From Streptomyces sp. NRRL F-6131 (GTDB lineage Bacteria > Actinomycetota > Actinomycetes > Streptomycetales > Streptomycetaceae), in contig JOHN01000030.1 of the NCBI GenBank assembly GCA_000719695.1, positions 41,266 to 105,265 of the forward strand: 64,000 nt of DNA, given 5' to 3'. Positions 16,608 to 23,969 of this stretch are shown one piece after another (within the stretch, counting starts at the first letter, position 1; each line of letters opens with the position of its first letter). The position numbers were made by a program, and so were the translations under genes. Under the pieces are notes generated by a model. It saw only the letters and a program-made list of their open reading frames with translations. It made no database searches and was not told the DNA's origin.

Positions 16608-18275
16608 TCACCTCGTCGCGTAGGCACCGTTCTTCGGATTGCCGTTGCGGCTCACGGCCTTGTAGTACGTCCACGCGTAGCCGTAGCAGGCCGGCCGCCG
16701 CAGGACGAAGTAGTGGTTGCAGCTCTTGTTCTTCATCGTGGTGTAGAAGACGCTCTCGACGTTCGACTTCTTGTTCCGGTCGAGGTAGTACGGGTAGTTC
16801 TTGTACGTGTTGCCGATGAGGCCGTAGCCGTAGTCGTGCATGTCGCACGCCGTCCGGAAGTTGAAGCCACCGGGCCTGCTGATGTTGGGGCCGGGCGTGC
16901 TGCAACCGTCGTAGTTGATGCCCATGACCCGGAATCCGGTCGGCGTGTACTTGTAGACCGGGGCGTGCCAGCCGTAGTGAGCGACCCACGACGCGCAGCC
17001 CCGCTTGAGGTACCACATCCAGTCCGTCGCGCCGGAGCAGTAGCGCGGGTTGGCCTGCGTGTCGGTGAACTCCCCGGTGGTGAAGTCCGTCGCCGGCGGG
17101 CCGACGGCACCGGGATCGGTGATCCCGGCCGCACCCTCCAGCGGCGCGTCCGCGGCCGGACGCGCGGTGCCGACCGGGGCGGCGCTCGGGGCCGCCGACC
17201 CGGCGGGGAACGTCAGGTCCCAGTCGCCGTTGGCCGGTGACGTGACGGCGGAGACCCGCCCCGCGGTGTCGTAGGCGTACGAGGAGACGGTCGCGATCCC
17301 GGAGGCCGGGTCGGCCACCGAACGGAGCCTCCCGGAGGCGTCGTAGGAGTACCGGGCGAGCGTCTGCACCGTGGCGCCGTCGGTGAGGGTGATCTCCCGG
17401 GCCCGGCCCGCGAACTCCCCGGGAGCCGAGGCCGTGGCCGTCGTGGCGGTCGAGTAGCCGACCGTCAGGAGCCGGGACGCGGTCTCCCCGGCCTCGGTGT
17501 CCCTGACCGTGGCGATCCGGCCCGCGGTGTCGTACGTGACGGTGGAGAGGGCGCCGTCGGCGACACTGCCCAGACCGGTGACGCGCCAGCTGTCGGCTCC
17601 CCCGGCGACCTGCTTCCAGGTGTAGGTCGGGGTCAGCCGGTCGAGGCCGACCGGAGCGCCGGCATCGGCGTCGGCGGACAGGTCCGCGTCCGGCACCGAC
17701 CCGGCCGTGCCGGATACCTCGGTGGCGGTGGACACCAGAGTGCCCGTCGACGCGTCGAACCGGGTGGTCTCGGTGAGGGTGCCGCCCTCGGGGCTCGCGT
17801 ACTTCCTGACCGAGCCGCCGTCCGGGTGGGCGAGGCTGCTCTTCAGGGCGTAGGTGATCGCGGCCTTCGCACCGAGGTCGGTGACGGTGACCGAGTCGCC
17901 CCGCTGCTCCAGTTTGCGGTTGAGCCGGCCGCCCACGAACTCGGCCTCCCAGCCCGGTCCGAAGACCCCCATGTCCGCTCGGGACGCGGGTGCGGACGCC
18001 GGCCCCGAGAGGCCGTCCGGCTGGACGGTGACGGTGTGACTACGGCTCATCAGGCCGGCCGCCACATCGGTTTCGTGGATCTCGAACGACTTGTCCGCGG
18101 TCGAGTAGACGCCGGGGCCGACCTGCTGGAGTTCGCCGTCCGCCGGCGGCGGTTCGACGGCCTCGGCCGTCAGGGCGGGTAAGGCACCCGCGGGCGCCGC
18201 TCCCGCTGCGCCCTGCGGAAGCAGGAGGGACAAGGACACCGCGGCAAGCACGGGAAGCGCGCTTCTGGTGCGCAC
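16608..18275 (-). CDS. Secreted YD/RHS-repeat protein with C-terminal phospholipase A2 domain
   Basis: This 555-aa protein has a signal peptide (1-~27), a ~370-residue middle region with YD repeats (YDTAGRIATVRD, YDASGRLRSVADPASG, YDTAGRVSAVTSPANG), and a C-terminal bacterial phospholipase A2 domain (~430-555). The PLA2 catalytic dyad is His480-Asp481 in CDMHDYGYG. Flanking family features are FNFRTAC before it and ESVFYTTMKNKSC and CYGYAWTYYKAV after it, close to streptomycete secreted PLA2. The full RHS barrel with its self-cleavage motif is absent. GTG at 18275 has GAGGGGA upstream. The domain pairing suggests a secreted toxin or cell-surface lipase; no immunity gene was recognised beside it. 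Confidence 0.9.
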   Translation of the reverse strand: MRTRSALPVLAAVSLSLLLPQGAAGAAPAGALPALTAEAVEPPPADGELQQVGPGVYSTADKSFEIHETDVAAGLMSRSHTVTVQPDGLSGPASAPASRADMGVFGPGWEAEFVGGRLNRKLEQRGDSVTVTDLGAKAAITYALKSSLAHPDGGSVRKYASPEGGTLTETTRFDASTGTLVSTATEVSGTAGSVPDADLSADADAGAPVGLDRLTPTYTWKQVAGGADSWRVTGLGSVADGALSTVTYDTAGRIATVRDTEAGETASRLLTVGYSTATTATASAPGEFAGRAREITLTDGATVQTLARYSYDASGRLRSVADPASGIATVSSYAYDTAGRVSAVTSPANGDWDLTFPAGSAAPSAAPVGTARPAADAPLEGAAGITDPGAVGPPATDFTTGEFTDTQANPRYCSGATDWMWYLKRGCASWVAHYGWHAPVYKYTPTGFRVMGINYDGCSTPGPNISRPGGFNFRTACDMHDYGYGLIGNTYKNYPYYLDRNKKSNVESVFYTTMKNKSCNHYFVLRRPACYGYAWTYYKAVSRNGNPKNGAYATR

Positions 18276-18696
18276 GAGTTCCCCTCTCGTGAGGAAACGA
18301 TCAGTGACCCGAACGGATCGACGGGTCCCGGCCGGACCGTTCGGCCGGTGCGCACATAGGAGACGGGCAGGCCCGGAAAGGATTCACCTCCGGCTGAGGC
18401 TCTTTCTCGGGCGCGAGGTCCGGCCGGGGGGGTCGGCCGGCGGAGCGGGCCGCGCGGTCGGTGGTGCCCGGCTCGCGCCCGCCGGCCCGGCTCGACGGCG
18501 CGGGGCCGGCGGGCCCACGTGGTCCTCCATCTCCGGCCGGTGCCTCGGCTGCGCGAGAAGTCGGGTGGATCGACGTCCTACGCGGTACCGGCAGCTGCGG
18601 GCGCTCCTCGCTGTTTCCGACATATCGTCGTAAACCGGGTGCGGTTGATGCGAGGAGCATGCGGTCAATGTCTCGCCAGATGCCTGGAGTTGGCAT
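18276..18696. other. Divergent intergenic region (no gene seen)
   Basis: These 421 bases between the divergent YD-PLA2 and hemC-like genes carry both promoters but no convincing gene. The first half is extremely GC-rich. The last 100 bases are AT-richer (around GACATATCGTCGT) and lead to a CTGGAG site before the ATG at 18697. A weak inverted repeat (GAACGG/CCGTTC, 18311-18316 and 18336-18341) is the only structure noted. Confidence 0.55.
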
Positions 18697-19713
18697 ATGA
18701 ACACACTGGTGGTGGGGTCGCGGGCCAGTCACCTGGCGCGGACCCAGGTCAAGGAGTTCCTGGCGCCGCTGCGGGGGCGCTTTCCTGACGTGGTCTTCCG
18801 CCACCGGGTGATCGCGGAGGCCGGTGACCAGGACCGCAGGTCGGCTCTGCGGGACGTGTCGGAGCGCGGCGGCGGCTCGGCGTTCTCCGCGAACCAGGTG
18901 AACGCGCTGCTGTCCGGTGAGGTCGATGTGATCGTGCACTCGCGCAAGGACCTGCCGACCGCGAATCCGCCCGGCCTGGCCCTCCTGCCTTCTCCCACCC
19001 GCGCGGACGTGCACGACGCGCTGTGCGGATCGACGCCGGCCGGGCTCCCCTGCGGCGGCAGGATCGGGACTTCGGCGTCGCGCCGGATCGCCCAAATGCT
19101 GCACGTCCGCCCGGACCTGGTACCGGTGGCGATCAGGGGCAACGTCCCGACCAGGTTGGGCAAACTCCGGACCCATCAGCTCGCCGTGGTCCTGGCGGCC
19201 GCCGGGATCGAGCGACTCGGCCGCGGTGAGGAGATCGGCGAGGTCCTGCCGATCGCGCTGTTCCCCCCGTCGCCCGGCCAGGGCGCGCTGGGCATCCAGA
19301 TCCGGGAGGACGACGAGTCGGCCCGCCGGATCCTGGCGGGCTCCGGCGACCCGGTGACGGACGCGGAGGTCCGGGCCGAGCGGGCGATGCCGGCCGAGCT
19401 CCACGGCGGGTGCTGGGTGCCGGTCGGCGCCTTCGGCAAGGCCGAAGGCGCCGTGCTGACCCTGCACGGGCAGGTGACCTCCGTGGACGGCGGGCGGCAG
19501 GTGGAGGCCCGCCTCTCCGGCCCGCTGGACGAACCGGAGAAGCTGGGCGGGCGGGTGGGCCGCCTCCTGCTGGACCGGGGCGCGGAGCACATCCTGGCGG
19601 ACGTCCGGCCGACGGTCGCCGTTCAGGCACGGAGGCGGGTCAGATCGGCAGGTCCCAGCCCGGGCCGTCCTCGTTGCCGAGCCGGACCCGTTGGCCCGCC
19701 GCCGAGACGGTGA
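18697..19713 (+). CDS. hemC: Divergent porphobilinogen deaminase (HemC-like)
   Basis: The 338-aa protein resembles hydroxymethylbilane synthase, which joins four porphobilinogens into the linear tetrapyrrole. Conserved features are the N-terminal VGSRASHLARTQ, VHSRKDLP with catalytic Asp85, GTSASRR, RGNVPTRLGKL, and HGGCWVPVGA whose Cys239 would bind the dipyrromethane cofactor. Departures include GGGSAFSANQ where KGxFTKE is usual and Pro for Asp in RGNVDTR. No other heme gene is near, so it may be a second copy with a special role. The last ~30 residues are low-complexity and overlap the convergent tgmC by 74 bases. A CTGGAG site precedes ATG 18697. Confidence 0.87.
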   Translation: MNTLVVGSRASHLARTQVKEFLAPLRGRFPDVVFRHRVIAEAGDQDRRSALRDVSERGGGSAFSANQVNALLSGEVDVIVHSRKDLPTANPPGLALLPSPTRADVHDALCGSTPAGLPCGGRIGTSASRRIAQMLHVRPDLVPVAIRGNVPTRLGKLRTHQLAVVLAAAGIERLGRGEEIGEVLPIALFPPSPGQGALGIQIREDDESARRILAGSGDPVTDAEVRAERAMPAELHGGCWVPVGAFGKAEGAVLTLHGQVTSVDGGRQVEARLSGPLDEPEKLGGRVGRLLLDRGAEHILADVRPTVAVQARRRVRSAGPSPGRPRCRAGPVGPPPRR

Positions 19714-20782
19714 CGTCGAAGGCGTCCTGGTGCGGCTCGCCCGCGCTCTGCCAGGCCTCGATCGCGGTCTCCACCTGGTCCCACAGGCGGAGGGGCCCGC
19801 GCTGCACCACGGTCCACCCGCCTTCGGGGTCGGGCATGGTCCTGGCCTGCGATCCAGTGGCCACGTCCGAGAGGATCTGTTGCCCACCGGCTCCCATCCG
19901 CTCGGCCGAGGGCGCCGCGAGCTGGGCGACCCAACTGCCGGTCCACGTATCGAGCTTCGCGGGATCGATCCGGCTCGCGCGCTCCTCGCCGGGGAGCAGA
20001 GCGAGGGCCGGGCGGGGCGGCCGGTCGTGGGGGCGGGCGATCATGAAGCTGGTGTGGCCGGGCAGGAAGCGGCCGGTGGCCTCACCGGGGGCCGTCACGT
20101 CGAGCAGCGCCAGGGCGCTGGCGTAACTCCACCCGGACAGGGTGACCAGGATCCGGCCGCCCGGCCTCACCTGGCGCAGCCAGGCCATCGGCACGTAGCG
20201 GACCGAGCACGTCGCGATCAGCCGGTCGAAGGTGCCGCCGTCCGGGTCCCCGCCGAGACCGTCGCCGACGATGAGACGCGGGGCGTAGCCGGCGGCCTGG
20301 AGCGCGGAAGCGGCCCGTTCGGCCACCCGGGGGTCGTACTCGATGCTGGTGACGTTGCCGTCGCCGAGGCAGTGTGCGCCGAGGGCGGTCGAGTAACCGG
20401 TTCCGGTCCCGATTTCGAGCACCTGGTGCCCGGCGGCCGTATCGAGCTGCTGCCACATGCCCAGCACGAGCGAGGGCAGCGTGGAAGACGACGAGGGCGC
20501 CCCGGTTGCCGGGTGCTCCCCGATGTCTTCCGGGCCTGTGCGGCCATTGAGTTGGGTGACGAGGGTCTGGTCGGTGTAGACCCCCTCCAGCCATCCGGGG
20601 TCACCGTGGCGGACCGTCCGGTAGCCGGTGGGGACGGTGCCGTCGATCGCGACGAAGTAGCTGCCGACGAACAGCTCGCGCGGTACGGCGGTGGCGGCCT
20701 TGGCCCACGCGGGGTCGGTGAGCGTGCCGTTCGCGGTGAGCTGGTCGACCAGGGCGCTGCGCAGGGTGTCGGAGGTGGTCAC
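19640..20782 (-). CDS. tgmC: TgmC: isoaspartyl O-methyltransferase-like graspetide tailoring enzyme
   Basis: This 380-aa protein has a protein-L-isoaspartate methyltransferase (PIMT)-like domain with the SAM-binding motif VLEIGTGTGY (121-130) preceded by SSSSTLPSLVLGM, the PIMT substrate-site region. A C-terminal extension of ~150 residues is characteristic of ATP-grasp RiPP-associated methyltransferases. In characterised graspetides such as fuscimiditide, these enzymes methylate an Asp side chain of the cyclised peptide, which then forms an aspartimide. GTG at 20782 overlaps the tgmB stop by four bases. It is the third gene of tgmA-tgmB-tgmC. The 3' end overlaps the convergent hemC-like gene by 74 bp. 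Confidence 0.92.
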   Translation of the reverse strand: MTTSDTLRSALVDQLTANGTLTDPAWAKAATAVPRELFVGSYFVAIDGTVPTGYRTVRHGDPGWLEGVYTDQTLVTQLNGRTGPEDIGEHPATGAPSSSSTLPSLVLGMWQQLDTAAGHQVLEIGTGTGYSTALGAHCLGDGNVTSIEYDPRVAERAASALQAAGYAPRLIVGDGLGGDPDGGTFDRLIATCSVRYVPMAWLRQVRPGGRILVTLSGWSYASALALLDVTAPGEATGRFLPGHTSFMIARPHDRPPRPALALLPGEERASRIDPAKLDTWTGSWVAQLAAPSAERMGAGGQQILSDVATGSQARTMPDPEGGWTVVQRGPLRLWDQVETAIEAWQSAGEPHQDAFDVTVSAAGQRVRLGNEDGPGWDLPI

Positions 20783-21744
20783 TCGTCGTGCCCTCTTTCC
20801 AGTTGGTCGGCGATCGCGTGGGCGATTCGGTCGGTGGTCTCGGTGGGTTGCCACGCCCATTGCCCGTTCGGGTTGCACTCCAGGAAGTGCCACGTGCCGT
20901 CCGCGGTGACGGCGAAGTCGAAGGCGCCGAAGGTCAGACGGAAGATGGCCAGGTAACGGGCGACGGACTCGGAGACGGGCCTTGGGACCTCGATCGGGCT
21001 GCAGCGCATCCGGTCCTGTCGGTACCGCCAGTCGAGATCCGGGCTGTCGATGCGGGTGCCGAACAGCCGCTCACCGACCGCCGTCACCCGGGTGTCGAAC
21101 AGCTTGGGAATCCTGGCTTGGAACATGTGCGGACACGCCGTCACGGCTTCGGTGATCTCGTGGCTGCGAACCTCGCGGACCCACGCGGCCTGGGCCTGCC
21201 CGTCGACCGAGTACGGGGTGTTCCACAGGGGCTTGTAGACCGTGCCGCCGGCCTGGTGGGTGGTGAACTCCCGTGCCGTGTGATCGTCGTTGGTGATCAA
21301 CGTGTGGGGCACGTGGAATCCGCAGCGCTGCGCGGCGGCGAGCTGGGACGGTTTGCACTCGGCCGCCCGGTTGTGCCAGGGATGGTTCACATAGTGGGCG
21401 CCGGGGAGCGAGGCGAGGATGCCACCCGCTCCCCAGAACGCCTGCGAGGCGGCGAATCGGCGGTCCTGCCCGTCGAGGTCGGGCGGCCCCGCGTAGGGCG
21501 AGGGCCTGCGGATCCAGACGGATCGAACGGCCGTGAGGTCCAGTTCGCGGCTCGACGTGCGGAGGGTGCCCCGCTGACCGCCCGTGCGGTACGTGGCGGT
21601 CAACGAGGCACCCGCGTGCAGGTCGGTGCCGGGATCGAGGCGGACCACCGGAACCCGTCGGGCGGCGAGCACCCGCAGGACCGCATCCGCTGTCACATCG
21701 GAGGAGTTGGTCAGCACCAGCACCGACCTGCTTCGCGTGTTCAT
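20779..21744 (-). CDS. tgmB: TgmB: ATP-grasp ribosomal peptide maturase
   Basis: The 321-aa ATP-grasp ligase belongs by motifs and context to the graspetide maturases (SAV_5884-type). It starts with VLVLTNSSDVTADAV (pre-ATP-grasp domain). The ATP-grasp core includes GGTVYKPLWN (ATP-binding Lys), MFQARIPKLFDTRVTAVGERLFG and the Mg-binding end LTFGAFDFAVT...FLECNPNGQWAW (Glu-x-Asn). It should activate Asp/Glu side chains of TgmA as acyl phosphates for attack by Thr/Ser hydroxyls, giving ester crosslinks. The ATG overlaps the tgmA stop by one base (TGATG) and the stop overlaps tgmC by four, a tightly coupled operon. Confidence 0.94.
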   Translation of the reverse strand: MNTRSRSVLVLTNSSDVTADAVLRVLAARRVPVVRLDPGTDLHAGASLTATYRTGGQRGTLRTSSRELDLTAVRSVWIRRPSPYAGPPDLDGQDRRFAASQAFWGAGGILASLPGAHYVNHPWHNRAAECKPSQLAAAQRCGFHVPHTLITNDDHTAREFTTHQAGGTVYKPLWNTPYSVDGQAQAAWVREVRSHEITEAVTACPHMFQARIPKLFDTRVTAVGERLFGTRIDSPDLDWRYRQDRMRCSPIEVPRPVSESVARYLAIFRLTFGAFDFAVTADGTWHFLECNPNGQWAWQPTETTDRIAHAIADQLERGHDE

Positions 21745-22016
21745 CAGCCAGAACTCTGGTCCTGGTCGTAGGACTCGGTGACATCGCTGTCCGAGGCTCC
21801 GCCCGGCGTCGCCCCGTCACCGGGGCTGGTCTGGGTCGGCGTGACACCGCTGGTGCTGGTCCCGTGGCTTCCCAGCTCGACCGTTCGGCCGTTGTCGTCC
21901 ATGATGACGGCGATCTGCGTCTCGGGGTCGATCACGGCCGTGAACGCCGGGAGCGTGGCAGTGGCCGCGTAGGGCCCCATCCTGCCGATGCCCCACGGTA
22001 CGGGCGTCTGCGTCAT
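21744..22016 (-). CDS. tgmA: TgmA: graspetide (omega-ester RiPP) precursor peptide
   Basis: The 90-aa precursor has a leader beginning MTQTPVPWGIGRMGPY, followed by a strand-like VIDPETQIAVIMDDNGRTVELGSH segment split here for length (residues 28-43 and 44-51). Both parts match what I recall of TgmA-family leaders (PW...R..P and YDP.TQ.AV.DG). The C-terminal core (~52-90) is rich in donors (Thr53, Ser54, Thr55, Ser56, Thr59, Thr61, Thr63, Ser64, Thr70) and acidic acceptors (Asp67, Asp76, Asp78, Glu81, Asp84, Asp86), with no Cys or Lys. A very good ribosome site (GGAGG) lies 4 bases before the ATG at 22016. It overlaps tgmB by one base. Confidence 0.92.
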   Translation of the reverse strand: MTQTPVPWGIGRMGPYAATATLPAFTAVIDPETQIAVIMDDNGRTVELGSHGTSTSGVTPTQTSPGDGATPGGASDSDVTESYDQDQSSG

Positions 22017-22087
22017 GCATCCTCCTGCGTGAGGTTGTTTGCGATCCCGCCCCTTCTGGGGCGGGAGTCCTGGGGTGGGGATCTTCT

Positions 22088-22120
22088 GCGCAGGAAGTCG
22101 GCGTGGCGGACTTCCTGCGC
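22088..22120. repeat. Dispersed palindrome, copy 3
   Basis: Arms 22088-22101 and 22107-22120 pair at 13 of 14 positions around a 5-nt loop. Relative to copies 1 and 2, a G-C pair is replaced by A-T on both arms, a compensatory change. It lies between the ATPase gene and tgmA, just past the ATPase stop. Confidence 0.85.
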
Positions 22121-22150
22121 TCAGGGGCGTAAGCCTCGGGGCGCGCACTT

Positions 22151-22576
22151 TCAGGCGGCAGGGGCGAAGGCGGGGGCAATCAGGGCCCAAGCGAACTTGC
22201 CGATCCCGCCCGCGCGGGGGCAGCAGCCCCAGCGCTCGGCAAGCTCGTTGACGAGGAGGAGTCCGCGCCCGTGCTCGTCGTCGGGGGTGGCGGTGTGGAG
22301 GGTGGGGCGGCCGTTGCCGGCGTCGTGGACTTCGAGGCGCAGGCGGTCGTTGATGAGGGTGAAGCGGACCTCGATCAGGCGGTCGGCGGGCGCGTCGCAG
22401 TGCTGGACGGCATTGGCGAAGAGTTCGCCGAGGAGGAGCTCGGCGATGTCGGAGTAGCGGTCGCCGGTGGGGAGCGCGGAGAGGTAGACGCGGAGCAAGT
22501 GCCGTGCGAGCGGAGTGGATTCGGTCCGCGATTCGAGACGCGCGGCGAACGTCCGGGGACGACGGGCAGTGAGCAT
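22151..22576 (-). CDS. Histidine-kinase-like ATPase domain protein (anti-sigma-factor type)
   Basis: The 141-aa single-domain protein has an HATPase_c fold of the RsbW/SpoIIAB group common in streptomycetes. The N-box is ELFANAVQHC, the G1 region VHDAGNGRP and the G2/lid region EHGRGLLLVNELAERWGC. Such proteins typically bind and inhibit sigma factors or pair with XRE/DUF397 proteins. ATG at 22576 has GAGGA five bases upstream. The first ~20 residues are basic. It lies 134 bp upstream of tgmA on the same strand and is divergent from the HTH regulator at 22733, across a region with four GGGACGT motifs. A palindromic element separates it from tgmA. Its partner is unknown. Confidence 0.88.
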   Translation of the reverse strand: MLTARRPRTFAARLESRTESTPLARHLLRVYLSALPTGDRYSDIAELLLGELFANAVQHCDAPADRLIEVRFTLINDRLRLEVHDAGNGRPTLHTATPDDEHGRGLLLVNELAERWGCCPRAGGIGKFAWALIAPAFAPAA

Positions 22577-22650
22577 GGGGTCCTCGAAGGGGGGAGGAGG
22601 TAGTGAAAGGGAGCGGCGTCGGTTACGACCGAATCGTCTGGCAGTCTGAC

Positions 22651-22713
22651 GGGACGTCATACCGCGTTTTCGGGACGTTTGGGACGTTCGACTGGTAGAC
22701 CTTGAAACGTCCC
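22651..22713. promoter_or_regulatory. Cluster of GGGACGT motifs in a divergent promoter region
   Basis: GGGACGT occurs at 22651, 22672 and 22681 on the plus strand and inverted (ACGTCCC) ending at 22713. The pair 22681-22689 and 22704-22713 forms the inverted repeat GGGACGTTC/GAAACGTCCC-like, and 22672/22681 are adjacent 9-bp direct repeats. It lies between the ATPase gene (minus) and the HTH regulator gene (plus), so it is a likely operator. Confidence 0.65.
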
Positions 22714-22732
22714 TAACGTGGAAGGTCATCCG

Positions 22733-23503
22733 GTGAATAGCCCACTCCGTGACGCAATGGCCCGTGCCAACATGACCTCGTCCAAGCTCGCGCGTGTGTG
22801 CGGTGTCGACCCCAAGACCGTCGACCGGTGGCTCGCGAACCCCTTGCGTGAGCCCCACGCCCGACACCGCTCAGCGGCCAGCCGGGCCCTCGGCGAGGAG
22901 GAAACCGTGCTCTGGCCATCCGTGCAGCAACTCGTGAAGTCGGGCCCGGATCGGGAGCTGGTGCAGATGTACCCGTACCGGTCGGCGGCGCCGGCTGCGC
23001 TCTGGCGTCAGCTGATAAGAGGGGCAAACCGGGAACTGGCGTTCGCCGGGTACACCAACTACTTCCTGTGGCTGGAGCACGCGAACTTCGGCAGCCTGCT
23101 TCGACAGAAAGCGGCGGCCGGCGTTCGGATCCGCTTCATCCTTGGTGAGCCCCGACACCCGGTCACCCGTCAGCGCGAGCAGGAGGAGGACGTCCCGCTG
23201 AGCCTTTCGACCCGGATCGAAGTCACCCTGTCCGAACTGGCCAAGTTGCGGGACACGTCGATCGAGGCGCGGTATGAGACCGCACACGTCTCACTCAGCG
23301 TCTTCCGCTTCGACGACGACATGATCGTCACGCCGCTGCTGCCCGGTAGGATCGGCCACGACGCCCCGATGATGCACTTGACGCGAGTCCAGGACGACGG
23401 CGTGTTCGATCGCTTCGCCGGTCACGTCGAGGACTTGTGGGCGAACGGGCGTGACGTGTGGACGATCCCGACGGCGGAGGTGGCGGATCATGGCCAGGCG
23501 TGA
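22733..23503 (+). CDS. HTH (XRE-like) regulator with C-terminal DUF5919-type domain
   Basis: The protein has about 256 aa. The N-terminal helix-turn-helix (~5-45) contains NMTSSKLARVCGVDPKTVDRWL, split by the short GVDPKT turn. The C-terminal ~190 residues resemble the PLD-like DUF5919 domain: GYTNYFLWLEHANFGSLLRQ, GVRIRFILGEPRHPVTRQRE, VSLSVFRFDDDMIVTPLL. The phospholipase-D HKD motif is not evident, so a sensor role is more likely than catalysis. GTG at 22733 has GGAAGG seven bases upstream; GTG at 22718 is possible. The downstream Nudix gene overlaps by 14 bases, so the two are probably co-transcribed. It is the best candidate to bind the adjacent GGGACGT cluster. Confidence 0.83.
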   Translation: MNSPLRDAMARANMTSSKLARVCGVDPKTVDRWLANPLREPHARHRSAASRALGEEETVLWPSVQQLVKSGPDRELVQMYPYRSAAPAALWRQLIRGANRELAFAGYTNYFLWLEHANFGSLLRQKAAAGVRIRFILGEPRHPVTRQREQEEDVPLSLSTRIEVTLSELAKLRDTSIEARYETAHVSLSVFRFDDDMIVTPLLPGRIGHDAPMMHLTRVQDDGVFDRFAGHVEDLWANGRDVWTIPTAEVADHGQA

Positions 23504-23957
23504 CTACGAGGACGACCCCGAGGCCCCCGAGGCGAACTCGCTGGTCCCGGCCGCGTCCGTGGTCGTGGTCGACGATGCGGGCCGTGTCCTCCTCCAACGC
23601 CGGACCGACAACGGGATGTGGGCGCTGCCCGGCGGCAGGATGGACATTGGCGAGTCGCTCGCCGGGTGCGGTGTCCGCGAGACGCGCGAGGAGACTGGCA
23701 TCGACATCGAGATCACCGGGATCGTCGGCACCTACACCGACCCCCGGCACGTCTTCGCGTACGACGACGGCGAGGTCCGTCAGGAGTTCTCGATCTGCCT
23801 CCTCGGGCGCCCGCTCGGCGGGGAGTTGCGGGTGTCCGACGAGTCCCACGAGGTGGCGTGGTTCGCGCCGGAGGAGACGGACGGGCTGCCGATGGTGTCG
23901 AACATCCGTAGGAGGCTGGCCGACTGGCGTTCAGGGGAGATCCCCGTGGTGCGCTAG
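23490..23957 (+). CDS. Nudix hydrolase
   Basis: The 155-aa protein has a complete Nudix box starting at GRMDIGESLAGCGVRETREE and ending TGID (Gx5Ex7REUxEExGU), where the Glu residues bind Mg2+. Nudix enzymes hydrolyse nucleoside diphosphates linked to another group; the substrate here is not evident. An acidic N-terminus (DYEDDPEAPEA) precedes a fold starting at VPAASVVVVDDAGRVLL. ATG at 23490 lies inside the end of the regulator gene (14-bp overlap), with GGAGG-type purines upstream. The regulator-DUF5919 plus Nudix pairing may mean the regulator responds to a nucleotide-derived signal, but that is speculation. Confidence 0.93.
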   Translation: MARRDYEDDPEAPEANSLVPAASVVVVDDAGRVLLQRRTDNGMWALPGGRMDIGESLAGCGVRETREETGIDIEITGIVGTYTDPRHVFAYDDGEVRQEFSICLLGRPLGGELRVSDESHEVAWFAPEETDGLPMVSNIRRRLADWRSGEIPVVR

Positions 23958-23969
23958 CCGCAGCTTCGG

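Noticed and set aside
18384..18704. 106-codon minus-strand frame between the YD-PLA2 and hemC-like genes
   Set aside because: It lacks a ribosome site, has no recognisable protein features and becomes Arg/Pro-rich.
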